64,000 nt of DNA from Pseudomonas veronii (GCF_001439695.1 NZ_JYLL01000017.1:57793-121792); one strand, 5' to 3'; numbered from the stretch's first letter, positions 43,392 to 52,481 are shown. A program made the numbers and translations. Notes: a model not told the origin generated them from the sequence alone.

Positions 43392-44732
43392 TCAGTCCAG
43401 CAGCAGGACCTTGGCCAGCACGATTTTCGGCCCTTTCATCTTCTTGATGATGATCCGCAGGCCTTCAACCTCGAGAACTTCTTCCTCTTCCGGCACCCGC
43501 TTGAGGGTGTCGTAGACCAGCCCGGCCAGGGTTTCCGCTTCGATGTGGTCGAGGTCGACGCCAAGCAGGCGTTCCACCTTGAACAGCGGCGTATCGCCGC
43601 GTACCAGCAGTTTGCCCGGCTGGTAGGCGAGGATGCCGCGCTCGGCCTTGCGGTGTTCGTCCTGGATATCGCCCACCAGCACTTCGAGCACGTCTTCCAT
43701 GGTCAGGTAGCCGATGACCTTGCCGTCGGCCTCTTCCACCAGGGCGAAGTGCGCGCCGCCTTTGCGGAACTGCTCCAGCAACTGCGACAGCGGCATGTGC
43801 CGCGACACGCGCTCCAGCGGGCGGGTCAGTTCGGCCAGGTTGAACGACTCGGGGAGATGGTCCAGGTTCGCCAGTTCCAGCAGCAGGTCCTTGATGTGCA
43901 GCAGGCCGACAAACTCGTTGCGCTGCGCGTCATACACCGGGTAACGGCTGAATTTGTGGCGACGGAACAGCGCGAGGATTTCCTTGAGCGGGGCGTTGAA
44001 GTCCAGGGTCACCAGGTCTTCCCGCGAGTTGGCCCAGTCGACCACTTCCAGTTCGCCCATTTCCACGGCCGAGGCCAAGACGCGCATGCCTTGGTCGCTG
44101 GGGTCCTGGCCACGGCTGGAGTGCAGGATCAGCTTGAGTTCTTCGCGGCTGTACTGGTGCTCATGGTGCGGGCCGGGTTCGCCTTGCCCAGCGATCCGCA
44201 GGATGGCATTGGCGCTGGCGTTGAGCAGGTAGATTGCCGGGTACATGGCCCAGTAGAACAGGTACAGCGGCACGGCCGTCCACAGCGACAGCAGTTCCGG
44301 CTTGCGAATGGCCCAGGACTTGGGCGCCAGTTCACCGACCACGATGTGCAGGTAGGAAATCAGGAAGAAGGCGGAAAAGAACGACACGCCTTTGATCACT
44401 TCCGGCGACTCGACGCCAGCGGCGCCCAGCAGCGGCTCGAGGATATGCGCAAACGCCGGCTCGCCGACCCAGCCCAGGCCCAGGGAGGCGAGGGTGATAC
44501 CCAGCTGGCAGGCCGACAGGTAGGCGTCGAGCTGGCGGTGGACGGTGCGCAGGATCTGCCCGCGCCAACCGTTGGTGTGGGCGATGGCCTCGACCCGCGT
44601 GGAGCGCAGTTTGACCATGGCAAACTCCGCCGCAACGAAGAACGCGTTGAGCAGTACCAGGATCAGTGCAAAAAGAATCATGCCGAAATCGGCGAAGAGT
44701 GTGGCGAGGGTGATACCTGGGGAAGGGTCCAT
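43392..44732 (-). CDS. Hemolysin C/CorC-family membrane protein (DUF21 plus CBS pair)
   Basis: 446 residues from the ATG at 44732 (MDPSPGITLATLFADFG). N-terminal DUF21/CNNM domain with three to four helices (ILFALILVLLNAFFVAAEFA; ACQLGITLASLGLGWVGEP), then two CBS domains (about 215-340) that bind nucleotides, then a CorC_HlyC domain (PLFKVERLLGVDLDHIEAETLAG). Such proteins take part in Mg2+/Co2+ efflux or in membrane homeostasis. Between phoR and the M23 peptidase, as in related genomes. Confidence 0.9.
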   Translation of the reverse strand: MDPSPGITLATLFADFGMILFALILVLLNAFFVAAEFAMVKLRSTRVEAIAHTNGWRGQILRTVHRQLDAYLSACQLGITLASLGLGWVGEPAFAHILEPLLGAAGVESPEVIKGVSFFSAFFLISYLHIVVGELAPKSWAIRKPELLSLWTAVPLYLFYWAMYPAIYLLNASANAILRIAGQGEPGPHHEHQYSREELKLILHSSRGQDPSDQGMRVLASAVEMGELEVVDWANSREDLVTLDFNAPLKEILALFRRHKFSRYPVYDAQRNEFVGLLHIKDLLLELANLDHLPESFNLAELTRPLERVSRHMPLSQLLEQFRKGGAHFALVEEADGKVIGYLTMEDVLEVLVGDIQDEHRKAERGILAYQPGKLLVRGDTPLFKVERLLGVDLDHIEAETLAGLVYDTLKRVPEEEEVLEVEGLRIIIKKMKGPKIVLAKVLLLD

Positions 44733-44885
44733 GATGGGGTTTTGCGGGTTCCGTATGTTCAATAGGGGTGACAGGAGCGCCTGAAAGGCGGACACAAGTC
44801 GGCCAATGTAGCGGCTGGCGCGGCGCTTGCCTAGTGGTTGCTGCCTGGTGGAGCCAGGAATACCTGCTTTGGAACAATGCAATTC

Positions 44886-44915
44886 CAAATGTGGGAGGGG
44901 GCTTGCTCCCACATT
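44886..44915. repeat. REP-like hairpin between phoR and the CorC-like gene
   Basis: AAATGTGGGAG/CTCCCACATTT 11-bp perfect stem with an eight-base loop, 22 bases past the phoR stop on its coding strand. It may act as a transcription attenuator. Confidence 0.7.
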
Positions 44916-44936
44916 TAGCGTTGTATTGTGTCCGGG

Positions 44937-46259
44937 CTATTCATCATTCACGACCATCCGCGAACGGGTTACCTGGGGCGGCGGAAAATGGCAGGTAAAG
45001 GTGCTGCCGTGGCCGAGCACACTGCTGATTTCCAGGCGTGCGCGGTGGCGCAGCAGCACGTGCTTGACGATCGCCAGGCCCAGCCCGGTGCCGCCGGTGT
45101 TGGAGTTGCGGCTGGAGTCGACGCGGTAGAAGCGCTCGGTCAGGCGCGGCAGGTGCTTGGCGTCGATGCCGATGCCGGAGTCTTGCACGCTCAGGTGCGC
45201 GCCCTGGGCGTCGGCCCACCAGCGGATGCGGATATTGCCCTTGTCCGGTGTGTACTTCACGGCGTTGAACACCAGGTTGGAAAACGCGCTGCGCAATTCG
45301 CCTTCGCTGCCTTTGAGCAGTACCGACGGGTCGGCTTCCAGGGTGATCTGTTGCCCGCGTTGGCCGGAGAGGGCCTGGGCGTCGTTCTTGATGGTCTGCA
45401 ACAGGCTTTGCACCGCCACCGGGTGGTTATCCGACGGGTAATCGGTCGCCTCCAGCTTGGCCAGCAACAGCAGGTCATTGAGCAGGGTTTGCATGCGCGA
45501 GCCTTGCTGCTGCATCTGCTGCAGGGCGCGGCTCCAGCGCGGGTTGATCTCGTCGACGTTGTCCAGCAGCGTCTCCAGGTAGCCGCAGATCACCGTCAAC
45601 GGGGTGCGCAGCTCGTGGGAGACGTTGGCAACGAAGTCCTTGCGCATCTGTTCCAACTGGTGGATGCGGGTTACGTCGCGCACCAGCATCAAGTGTTCGT
45701 TGTTGCCGTAGCGCGTCAGGTACAGCTGGATGCGTACGCGGTCGTTGGTGGGCGAGGGAATTTCCAGGGCTTCTTCGTAGTTTTCCTGCTCGAAGTATTC
45801 CTTGAAGCGCGGGTGGCGGACCAGGTTGGTCACCGGTTGGCCGCTGTCCTGGGGCGTCTTGAGGCCCAGCAGGGTCTCGGCGGCGCGGTTCCACCATTCG
45901 AGGTTGCCGTCGCTGTCGAGCATGATCACTGCGTCTTTCAGCGCGGCGGTGGACTCCTGCACCCGGTCGATCACCGCTTGCAGGCGCCCGCGTACCCGTT
46001 GGTCGCGGCGTTGCAGGTGATAGATGCTGTCGAACACCTCGCCCCACAGGCCGTAGCCGTCGGGTGGCGCTTCATCGGGTTTGTGTTGGCGCAGCCATTC
46101 ATGCAGGCGCAGCAATTGCTTGAGGGTCCAGCCCAGGTACAGACCAATGCCGACGGCCAGGCTCCAGCCGTATTGGCCGCTGATCAGGCCTACCAGCAAG
46201 CAGCCGGTGATCAACAGCAGCAGGTGGCGGATCAGCGTGCCATGCCAGTTTTGGTTCAC
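44937..46259 (-). CDS. phoR: Phosphate-regulon sensor histidine kinase
   Basis: 440 residues. Two N-terminal helices (LIRHLLLLITGCLLVGLI; YGWSLAVGIGLYLGW), a PhoR-type segment then a PAS domain (about 90-200; DAVIMLDSDGNLEWWNRAAE), the dimerisation/phosphoacceptor motif NVSHELRTPLTVI, and an ATPase domain with NLVFNAVKYTP, DSGIGIDAKHL and GGTGLGLAIVKHVL. It autophosphorylates under phosphate limitation and phosphorylates PhoB; the Pst-PhoU complex holds it off when phosphate is abundant. Same strand as phoB, 59 bases after it. Confidence 0.95.
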   Translation of the reverse strand: MNQNWHGTLIRHLLLLITGCLLVGLISGQYGWSLAVGIGLYLGWTLKQLLRLHEWLRQHKPDEAPPDGYGLWGEVFDSIYHLQRRDQRVRGRLQAVIDRVQESTAALKDAVIMLDSDGNLEWWNRAAETLLGLKTPQDSGQPVTNLVRHPRFKEYFEQENYEEALEIPSPTNDRVRIQLYLTRYGNNEHLMLVRDVTRIHQLEQMRKDFVANVSHELRTPLTVICGYLETLLDNVDEINPRWSRALQQMQQQGSRMQTLLNDLLLLAKLEATDYPSDNHPVAVQSLLQTIKNDAQALSGQRGQQITLEADPSVLLKGSEGELRSAFSNLVFNAVKYTPDKGNIRIRWWADAQGAHLSVQDSGIGIDAKHLPRLTERFYRVDSSRNSNTGGTGLGLAIVKHVLLRHRARLEISSVLGHGSTFTCHFPPPQVTRSRMVVNDE

Positions 46260-46318
46260 TTGAACATGCGTCCTTGTCAGCTGTTAAGTCAGGCTCTTGC
46301 GTTCAGAAACCGGCTGGC

Positions 46319-47008
46319 TCAGCCCTTGGTGGAAAACCGATAGCCGGTGCCGCGCACGGTTTGTACCAGATTCTCGTAGGCATCGCCCAGGGCTTTGCGC
46401 AGGCGACGGATATGCACGTCCACGGTGCGCTCTTCCACGTACACATTGCCGCCCCACACTTGGTCCAGCAACTGGCCGCGGGTGTAGGCGCGTTCCTGGT
46501 GGGTCATGAAGAACTGCAGCAGACGGTATTCGGTCGGGCCCATCTCGGCGGGCTTGCCATCGATGGTCACGCGGTGGCTGATCGGGTCCAGCAACAGGCC
46601 GCCGACTTCGATCGGTGCTTCGCCATCGGTCGGGCCGGCGCGGCGCAGTACGGCTTTCAGGCGTGCGACCAGTTCCCGTGGGGAAAACGGCTTGGTGATG
46701 TAGTCATCGGCGCCGACTTCCAGGCCCTGGATCTTGTTGTCTTCTTCGCCCTTGGCCGTGAGCATGATGATCGGGATGTCGCCGGTCAGCTCGTCACGCT
46801 TGAGGCGCCGCGCCAGTTCGATGCCGGAGGTGCCGGGCAGCATCCAGTCGAGCAGAATCAGGTCCGGTTTGCGGTCGACGATAATGGCATGGGCCTGCTG
46901 CGAGTTCTCCGCTTCCAGGCAGTCATAGCCGGCCATTTCCAACGCGACGGCGATCATCTCGCGAATGGGCGCTTCGTCGTCGACGATCAGAATGCTCCTG
47001 CCAACCAT
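46319..47008 (-). CDS. phoB: Phosphate-regulon response regulator
   Basis: 229 residues. Receiver domain 1-120 with the DDE acidic pocket, phosphoacceptor aspartate in LILLDWMLPGTSG, switch threonine LTAKGEEDN and YITKPFSPREL; then an OmpR-type winged helix (MGPTEYRLLQFFMTHQERAY; YVEERTVDVHIRRLRKALG). It binds Pho boxes and activates phosphate-starvation genes. It lies at the head of the phoB-phoR operon and carries its own Pho box upstream, giving autoregulation. Confidence 0.96.
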   Translation of the reverse strand: MVGRSILIVDDEAPIREMIAVALEMAGYDCLEAENSQQAHAIIVDRKPDLILLDWMLPGTSGIELARRLKRDELTGDIPIIMLTAKGEEDNKIQGLEVGADDYITKPFSPRELVARLKAVLRRAGPTDGEAPIEVGGLLLDPISHRVTIDGKPAEMGPTEYRLLQFFMTHQERAYTRGQLLDQVWGGNVYVEERTVDVHIRRLRKALGDAYENLVQTVRGTGYRFSTKG

Positions 47009-47062
47009 GCCTAAAATCCTCTTGTCATTTAACTGTCTTGCGCCGCATTAGATAACGGAATT

Positions 47063-47080
47063 ATTGCAGTCGTGTGACAG
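47063..47080 (-). promoter_or_regulatory. Pho box upstream of phoB
   Basis: On the minus strand CTGTCAC-ACGA-CTGCAAT forms the two direct half-sites of a Pho box, 55 bases before the phoB start, consistent with positive autoregulation. Confidence 0.7.
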
Positions 47081-47162
47081 TAATTTAGCTGCTCGCGCAA
47101 TTCCCGCCTGCGTGGACTACGCTTTGGGTCCGAATCCTGACAACCACAAAAGGAAGGTTCCG

Positions 47163-47543
47163 ATGACTTACAGTACTTTTTCCTGGAAGGCCCTGCTGGT
47201 CACGGCGGCGTTGACGCTGCCGACCCTGGCATTCGCGGCGGACCCCGCGACGACCAAAGACGGGATACTGGTCGATCACAACGGCATGACGCTCTATACC
47301 TTCGCCAAGGACGCCAATGGCAAATCCATGTGCAACGATAAGTGCGCCGCCAACTGGCCGCCATTGACGGCGGCGTCCACCGACAAGCCCATGGGCAAAT
47401 GGACCGTGATCACCCGTGACGACCAGAAGAGTCAGTGGGCCTACAGCGGCAAGCCGCTCTACACCTTCGTCATGGACAAGAAGGCCGGCGACATGACCGG
47501 TGAAGGCAAGATGGACGGGGCCTGGAAAGTCGCCAAGCCTTAG
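47163..47543 (+). CDS. Small exported protein of the COG4315 secreted-repeat family
   Basis: 126 residues from the ATG at 47163 (MTYSTFSWKALLVTAA); GGAAGG lies upstream. A signal peptide ends near residue 26 (LPTLAFAADP). Two copies of the family motif follow: HNGMTLYTFAKDANGKSMCN and GKPLYTFVMDKKAGDMTG, with a CNDKCAANWPP cysteine pair that may bind metal or form a disulphide. Function unknown. It is divergent from phoB. Confidence 0.85.
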   Translation: MTYSTFSWKALLVTAALTLPTLAFAADPATTKDGILVDHNGMTLYTFAKDANGKSMCNDKCAANWPPLTAASTDKPMGKWTVITRDDQKSQWAYSGKPLYTFVMDKKAGDMTGEGKMDGAWKVAKP

Positions 47544-47573
47544 TTGGGCCCTCGCGATGAGGGGCCTGGCCCC

Positions 47574-48464
47574 TCATCGAAACCCGTAATCCGCGACAAT
47601 CCCGACAAAGATCGCCAACCCGGCCCAGTGGTTGTGCAAAAACGCCTTGAAGCACTTCATCCGGTCCCTGTCCCGGGTGTACCAGAATTCCCAGGCAAAA
47701 CAGCCCGCCGCCGCCAGCAACCCCAGGTGGAACCAGCCGCCCAGCTCGAACCGCGCGCCGGCCAGCAACAGGCACGCCAGCGCCAGGCCTTGCAGGGTCA
47801 GAATGATCGCCCGGTCGGCGTCGCCAAACAGGATGGCGGTGGATTTCACGCCGATCTTCAAATCGTCGTCGCGGTCGGTCATGGCGTAATAGGTGTCGTA
47901 GCCCACCGTCCACAGCACATTGGCGATGTACAGCAGCCACGCGGCGGCAGGCAGGTTGCCGGTTTCGGCGGTGAACGCCATCGGCATGCCCCAGGAAAAC
48001 GCCGCGCCCAGCACCACTTGCGGGTAATAGGTGTAGCGCTTCATGAACGGATAGCTCGCCGCCAGCGCCAGGCCGCCGAGGGACAGCAGGATGGTCGTCG
48101 CGTTGGTCAGCAGCACCAGCAGGAAGCTGATGCCCATCAGCAGCGCGAAAAACACCAGCGCCTCTTTCGAGCTGATCTTGCCGCTGACCAGTGGGCGTTG
48201 CTCGGTGCGCTTCACGTGGCCGTCGACCTTGCGGTCGGCCCAGTCGTTGATCACGCAACCGCCGGCGCGAGTGAGCACCACGCCGAGCACGAAAATCAGG
48301 ATATTGATCAAGGACGGCGAGCCCTTGCCGGCGATCCACAGCGCCCACAGCGTCGGCCACAGCAGCAGGTAGATGCCGATGGGTTTGTCCATGCGCGTCA
48401 ACTGAATGAAATCCCAGGCCCTGGGGTTCAGACGGTTCAAGGATTTGAGCAGGCGTTGATACAT
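47574..48464 (-). CDS. ubiA: 4-hydroxybenzoate octaprenyltransferase
   Basis: 296 residues, about eight membrane helices. Integral prenyltransferase of ubiquinone synthesis, attaching the polyprenyl chain to 4-hydroxybenzoate. Both Mg2+-diphosphate aspartate motifs are seen: GGCVINDWADRKVDGHVKRT and YAMTDRDDDLKIGVKS. The start ATG overlaps the ubiC stop by one base, coupling the two enzymes that act one after the other. Confidence 0.95.
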   Translation of the reverse strand: MYQRLLKSLNRLNPRAWDFIQLTRMDKPIGIYLLLWPTLWALWIAGKGSPSLINILIFVLGVVLTRAGGCVINDWADRKVDGHVKRTEQRPLVSGKISSKEALVFFALLMGISFLLVLLTNATTILLSLGGLALAASYPFMKRYTYYPQVVLGAAFSWGMPMAFTAETGNLPAAAWLLYIANVLWTVGYDTYYAMTDRDDDLKIGVKSTAILFGDADRAIILTLQGLALACLLLAGARFELGGWFHLGLLAAAGCFAWEFWYTRDRDRMKCFKAFLHNHWAGLAIFVGIVADYGFR

Positions 48465-49027
48465 CAGCGGTTCTCCGGGTGGTCATGCACCGCGTGCCAC
48501 AGGCTCGGCAGGAAGATTTCGGCGACCAGCACGCTCAGCGCCCCGCGATCGAACCGCGAGCGGCGCGCCCACAGCCCGTCGAGCTGATCCGCGGGGGGCA
48601 GCCATGGGCGCGGGTAATGGCAGACCTCGATCGCCCGGCGCGTGAAGGCGCGGTCGCAGAACAGCAGCTCGCCCAGGGAGCGGCTCCCCAGCTCGTCCAT
48701 ATGCAACCCGTCGCCTTGCAACGCACTGCGCGACGCCACGCTGCGGGCAAACACCCACGGCTGGCCATGCCCGCGCAAATACACCTCGCGCACCCAACCG
48801 ATGCTGGCCTGGGGCAGGTCAAGCGCCGCGCACTCATCGTCGCGCAACGGCTGCCAGCCTTCGCACAGCGGCGTCACGCTGAAACTGTCGCTGGACAGCC
48901 CCGTCAGGCGCCGCGTCAGCGAGCCCTCGTCGAACAGCCAGTCAAGGGTCAACGGCGCGGGCAGGGGGCTCAGAAGGCTCTGGGTCAGCCATTGGCAAGC
49001 ATCGGGAAGGGCGATTGAGTGCGGCAC
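48464..49027 (-). CDS. ubiC: Chorismate lyase
   Basis: 187 residues. It splits chorismate to 4-hydroxybenzoate and pyruvate, the first committed step of ubiquinone synthesis. Typical segments are LFDEGSLTRRLTGLSSDSF, WVREVYLRGHGQPWVFARSV and LGSRSLGELLFCDRAFTRRAIEV; the arginines and the glutamate of the product pocket lie in them. It precedes ubiA in one operon. Confidence 0.92.
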   Translation of the reverse strand: MPHSIALPDACQWLTQSLLSPLPAPLTLDWLFDEGSLTRRLTGLSSDSFSVTPLCEGWQPLRDDECAALDLPQASIGWVREVYLRGHGQPWVFARSVASRSALQGDGLHMDELGSRSLGELLFCDRAFTRRAIEVCHYPRPWLPPADQLDGLWARRSRFDRGALSVLVAEIFLPSLWHAVHDHPENR

Positions 49028-49224
49028 GGTGCGTCAATATTGGCAGCAAAAGAGGCGGCGAGCTTACCATGGCGTCCGGCTCTTTTGCCGGGCTGAACCG
49101 GTGCCTTGTGTCGATCGTACTTGCATCTGCAGGCCCCGATCAGTACAAAACGCGCTGAGCCGCACGGCAACGCGGGATCTATCGACCGTCGGCCAACCTG
49201 CCTGGACCCTGAGGAAGCAAGTAA

Positions 49225-49392
49225 ATGAAGAAGTGGCAATGCATAGTCTGCGGCCTGATCTATGACGAGAAAGACGGCTGGCCGGACGACGGAATCGCTC
49301 CGGGTACCCTGTGGGAGGACGTTCCGGAAGACTGGCTGTGCCCGGACTGCGGCGTGGGCAAAGTGGATTTCGAAATGATTGAAATCGCGTAA
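49225..49392 (+). CDS. rubA: Rubredoxin (55 residues)
   Basis: ATG at 49225 to TAA at 49392, a full rubredoxin that is easily missed because of its length. The four iron ligands are in CIVCGLIYDE and CPDCGVGKVDF; the spacing, aromatic residues and GIAPGT motif are standard. AGGAAG lies upstream. It carries electrons from the rubredoxin reductase encoded 36 bp downstream to hydroxylases or oxygen-defence enzymes. P. aeruginosa has two tandem rubredoxins here; only one is seen. Confidence 0.96.
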   Translation: MKKWQCIVCGLIYDEKDGWPDDGIAPGTLWEDVPEDWLCPDCGVGKVDFEMIEIA

Positions 49393-49428
49393 TCGCGAAT
49401 TTAAGAAACGTACTACAAGGAGAAAGGA

Positions 49429-50577
49429 ATGAACGCACCTGTCGTGATCATCGGCACAGGGCTCGCCGGTTACAACGTGGCCCGCGAGTTTCGCAAGCTC
49501 GACAGCGATACCCCGTTGTTGCTGATCACCGCGGATGATGGGCGCTCCTACTCCAAGCCCATGCTCTCCACCGGCTTTGCCAAGAACAAGGAAGCCGATG
49601 GCCTGAGCATGGCTGAACCCGGTGCCATGGCCGAGCAACTCAAGGCCGAGGTACGCACTCATACCCGTATCACCGGTATTGACCCGGGCCACAAGCGCTT
49701 GTGGATCGGCGAAGAAGCGGTGACTTACCGCGACCTGGTCCTGGCCTGGGGCGCGGAAACCGTGCGCGTGCCGGTCGAAGGCGACGCCGCGGAGCTGATT
49801 TTCCCGATCAACGATCTTGAAGACTACGCCCGCTTTCGCGCGGCAGCCGTCGGTAAACGCCGCGTGCTGCTGCTTGGCGCCGGCCTGATCGGCTGCGAAT
49901 TCGCCAACGACCTGATCCTCGGCGGCTACGAAATCGACCTGGTGGCACCGTGCGAGCAAGTCATGCCGACCCTGCTGCACCCAGCGGCGGCCGCAGCGGT
50001 ACAAGCCGGGCTGGAAGGCCTTGGGGCGCGCTTCCACCTGGGCCCGGTGCTCAACCGCCTGCAACGCAGCGCCGAAGGTCTGGAAGCGCACCTGTCGGAC
50101 GGTGAAGTGATCCAGTGCGACCTGGTGGTCTCGGCCATCGGCCTGCGCCCGCGTGTCGACCTGGCCGCGGCTGCCGGCTTGCAGGTCAACCGTGGGATCG
50201 TGGTCGACCGCCACCTCAAGACCTCCCACGCCAACATCTATGCCCTGGGCGACTGCGCCGAGGTCGATGGCCTGAACCTGCTGTACGTCATGCCGCTGAT
50301 GAGCTGCGCCCGCGCCTTGGCCCAGACGCTGGCGGGCAACGCCACGGCCGTCAGCTACGGGCCGATGCCGGTCACCGTGAAAACCCCGGTCTGCCCGCTG
50401 GTGGTTTCGCCACCGCCACGGGGCGCCGAAGGCGTATGGAGCGTCGAAGGGCAGGGCGCTGACATCAAGGCCCTGTGCCGCGATGCCAGCGGCCGCCTGC
50501 TGGGCTACGCGCTGACCGGCAGCGCCGTGATGGAAAAACTGGCGTTGAACAAAGAACTTCCGCCGCTGCTGGCGTAA
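49429..50577 (+). CDS. alkT: Rubredoxin-NAD(+) reductase, FAD-dependent
   Basis: 382 residues, start preceded by AAGGAGAAAGG. It reduces rubredoxin using NADH. FAD-binding VIIGTGLAGYNVAREFRKL at the N-terminus, a second Rossmann motif VLLLGAGLIGCEFANDLILGG near 145 for NADH, and ANIYALGDCAEVDG for the flavin near 280. The symbol alkT is that used for the family; this chromosomal copy need not serve alkane hydroxylase. Operon with rubA. Confidence 0.92.
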   Translation: MNAPVVIIGTGLAGYNVAREFRKLDSDTPLLLITADDGRSYSKPMLSTGFAKNKEADGLSMAEPGAMAEQLKAEVRTHTRITGIDPGHKRLWIGEEAVTYRDLVLAWGAETVRVPVEGDAAELIFPINDLEDYARFRAAAVGKRRVLLLGAGLIGCEFANDLILGGYEIDLVAPCEQVMPTLLHPAAAAAVQAGLEGLGARFHLGPVLNRLQRSAEGLEAHLSDGEVIQCDLVVSAIGLRPRVDLAAAAGLQVNRGIVVDRHLKTSHANIYALGDCAEVDGLNLLYVMPLMSCARALAQTLAGNATAVSYGPMPVTVKTPVCPLVVSPPPRGAEGVWSVEGQGADIKALCRDASGRLLGYALTGSAVMEKLALNKELPPLLA

Positions 50578-50768
50578 ATACTGGTCGTTCTGTCGGAATA
50601 ACCCTATTTTTCACCCTAGAAAGGTCGCCACGAGACTGGCGCGGCGTCCGAGGGCATGCCATCCTCACTCCCGTCTGCCGCAGAGTAGAGCCTGCGGCGC
50701 CTTGGGCGCTGCTCCATTAGAGAGCAGCACGGACATAACAACAAAAAACCGTCAAAGAGGCTTCACTT

Positions 50769-51044
50769 ATGCGTAAACCAGAACTCGCAGCCGCCATCGC
50801 TGAAAAAGCGGACCTCACCAAAGAACAGGCGAATCGCGTCCTCAACGCCGTTCTCGAAGAAATCACCGGCGCCCTGCACCGCAAGGACAGCGTCACCCTG
50901 GTTGGCTTCGGCACCTTCCTGCAACGCCACCGCGGCGCCCGCACCGGCAAAAACCCGCAAACCGGTGAGCCTGTGAAAATCAAGGCCAGCAATACCGTTG
51001 CGTTCAAGCCGGGCAAGTCGCTCAAAGACAGCGTCAACCCGTAA
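50769..51044 (+). CDS. HU-family nucleoid DNA-binding protein
   Basis: 91 residues. Histone-like HU fold with the DNA-binding arm signature GFGTFLQRHRGARTGKNPQT followed by AFKPGKSLKD. It bends DNA without sequence preference as a dimer. Position beside the rubredoxin reductase matches the extra HU of pseudomonads (HupN in P. putida, from memory), distinct from hupA and hupB. A terminator follows. The 190-bp gap before it contains its promoter and no other gene. Confidence 0.93.
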   Translation: MRKPELAAAIAEKADLTKEQANRVLNAVLEEITGALHRKDSVTLVGFGTFLQRHRGARTGKNPQTGEPVKIKASNTVAFKPGKSLKDSVNP

Positions 51045-51084
51045 TAGCGGTATCGTCTCGAAGGGGGCGGGGAGGTAGAAAAAG

Positions 51085-51118
51085 TGGGCACGCCGACTGG
51101 GTCGGGTGCCCATTTTTT
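51085..51118 (+). terminator. Terminator after the HU gene
   Basis: TGGGCAC/GTGCCCA 7-bp stem with inner C-G pairing and a six-T tail, 40 bases after the stop. Confidence 0.85.
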
Positions 51119-51311
51119 GTGCGTGTGGAAAAGCAATCGAGGCGCAAGGAGGGGGCTCACGGCTTATACAGTTATTAATATTAGCGGGGCAGAGTTTTTT
51201 ATTGTTTGTAAAGGACGATTACTTACGCACTGGAACTTAATGGGTATGAGGCGCCACCTATTAGTCGAGATTGCAGGGACGCGCTCAAGACTATTTTAAA
51301 GAGGTGTCTCA

Positions 51312-52472
51312 ATGAAACTCACTGATCTAACTTATATTCCTCCAATTACTCCATCACCTCAGCCAACTGTGCCAGGAAACTCAGTTCCGTTGACGTCGGG
51401 TAATGGGCAGCAAACGGCTGACTCCTCGAAGATTGTATATGGTTCGAATGCGGGTAACGGAGGGGGTATTGAATATCCCACGGCGAGTAATGAGAAAATA
51501 GGTGCTTCTGAGTTAAGTGGCGCTACTAAGGCTGGCGGAGGACGCAGGGGGGGAGGGTCAAGTGGACATGGAGGTTCCGGAAGTGGACCGAATCCAGGTT
51601 CGAATCCTCTGCCAAATGGACAAGGAGGTTCGAATCCTCTGCCAAATGGACAAGGAGGTTCGAATCCTCTGCCAAATGGACAAGGAGGTTCGAATCCTCT
51701 GCCAAATGGACAAGGAGGTTCGAATCCTCCGCCAAATGGGCAAGGAGGTCCGAATTCTCACGCAAATGGATCAGGGGGCTCCAATCCTCGGTCAAATAAA
51801 CAAGGAGGCTCCCATCCTCTGCCAAACCCCAAAGCCGCGTCACCTGGTATTAAGGATTCTTTAAAGACCACGCAAAATATTAACGATCTACACGATAAAA
51901 ATGGGTTCCCGCCGCTCTCTTCTGAACTGGCGTCCAGCGCGCGCAACTCACTTATCAGTGGGGGGGTAAATTTACTGGTGAATATCCCCTTGAATGTGGG
52001 GGAACATTTGGCTTCCAAAGCCATCATCGATAGAATCGAAGCGCAAGCTGCAATGCCAGGCGCGGCAAAAAAGAACGCGGACGGCACGACCACGACCGTA
52101 GACCCGGCAGCAACAGAAAAGCAAAAAATAGACGCGCGCCTCGAAGACAGTGAAATAAAAACAGAGTTGATGGTCAACCAGATCCTTTCCATTAACGAAG
52201 GATCTGAGGCTAATGCGGTTAGTAAAAAATCGGATGCACCAAAAGACACAGCCGGGCGCTTGACCAATCAAGAAAAAACCATGGATGGCATAGAAGCCCA
52301 GCTGCAAGACCTGGGTACACGATACGACCTTGTTTATAAGCCGTATGAAGCGCCGAAGTCGTCGGACGCACCGACTGACAAGTCTCGTATGGATGCGATT
52401 GAACTGCGCCACAAGCACATGAACAGAATGATTAAAAGATTGATAACGCTTGTAGAATCGGATGTAACGTAG
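51312..52472 (+). CDS. Orphan Gly/Pro/Asn-rich repeat protein
   Basis: 386 residues; ATG preceded by AGAGGTG. No family was recognised and there is no signal peptide. Residues 1-75 are Pro/Ser/Thr-rich (PPITPSPQPTVPGN). Residues about 75-95 are glycine-rich. Residues 96-175 are ten-residue repeats of the type GSNPLPNGQG. Residues 180-386 are more ordered and helical (SLISGGVNLLVNIPLNVGEH; KSRMDAIELRHKHMNRMIKR), ending in a basic helix. Codon use is AT-richer than neighbouring core genes, suggesting transfer. It converges on the RHS island with 18 bp between stops. A secreted or effector-like scaffold is possible, but this is a guess. Confidence 0.8.
   Translation: MKLTDLTYIPPITPSPQPTVPGNSVPLTSGNGQQTADSSKIVYGSNAGNGGGIEYPTASNEKIGASELSGATKAGGGRRGGGSSGHGGSGSGPNPGSNPLPNGQGGSNPLPNGQGGSNPLPNGQGGSNPLPNGQGGSNPPPNGQGGPNSHANGSGGSNPRSNKQGGSHPLPNPKAASPGIKDSLKTTQNINDLHDKNGFPPLSSELASSARNSLISGGVNLLVNIPLNVGEHLASKAIIDRIEAQAAMPGAAKKNADGTTTTVDPAATEKQKIDARLEDSEIKTELMVNQILSINEGSEANAVSKKSDAPKDTAGRLTNQEKTMDGIEAQLQDLGTRYDLVYKPYEAPKSSDAPTDKSRMDAIELRHKHMNRMIKRLITLVESDVT
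51597..51836 (+). repeat. 30-bp tandem repeat, eight units
   Basis: Eight consecutive 30-bp units starting GGTTCGAATCCTCTGCCAAA. The first four (51597-51716) are identical, the fifth differs by two bases, and the last three have diverged. The unit is in frame and encodes a ten-residue peptide. The identity of the leading units implies recent slippage or a variable-number locus. Confidence 0.92.
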
Positions 52473-52481
52473 TTTTGATAG

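Noticed and set aside
48479..49018. Plus-strand frame opposite ubiC
   Set aside because: Chorismate lyase motifs lie on the other strand.
51597..51836. CRISPR array
   Set aside because: Units follow each other without spacers and are in frame with a coding gene.
51517..51864. Other open frames on both strands over the 30-bp repeats
   Set aside because: The repeat length is a multiple of three, so several frames stay open; only the 51312 frame has a ribosome site and continues beyond the repeats.
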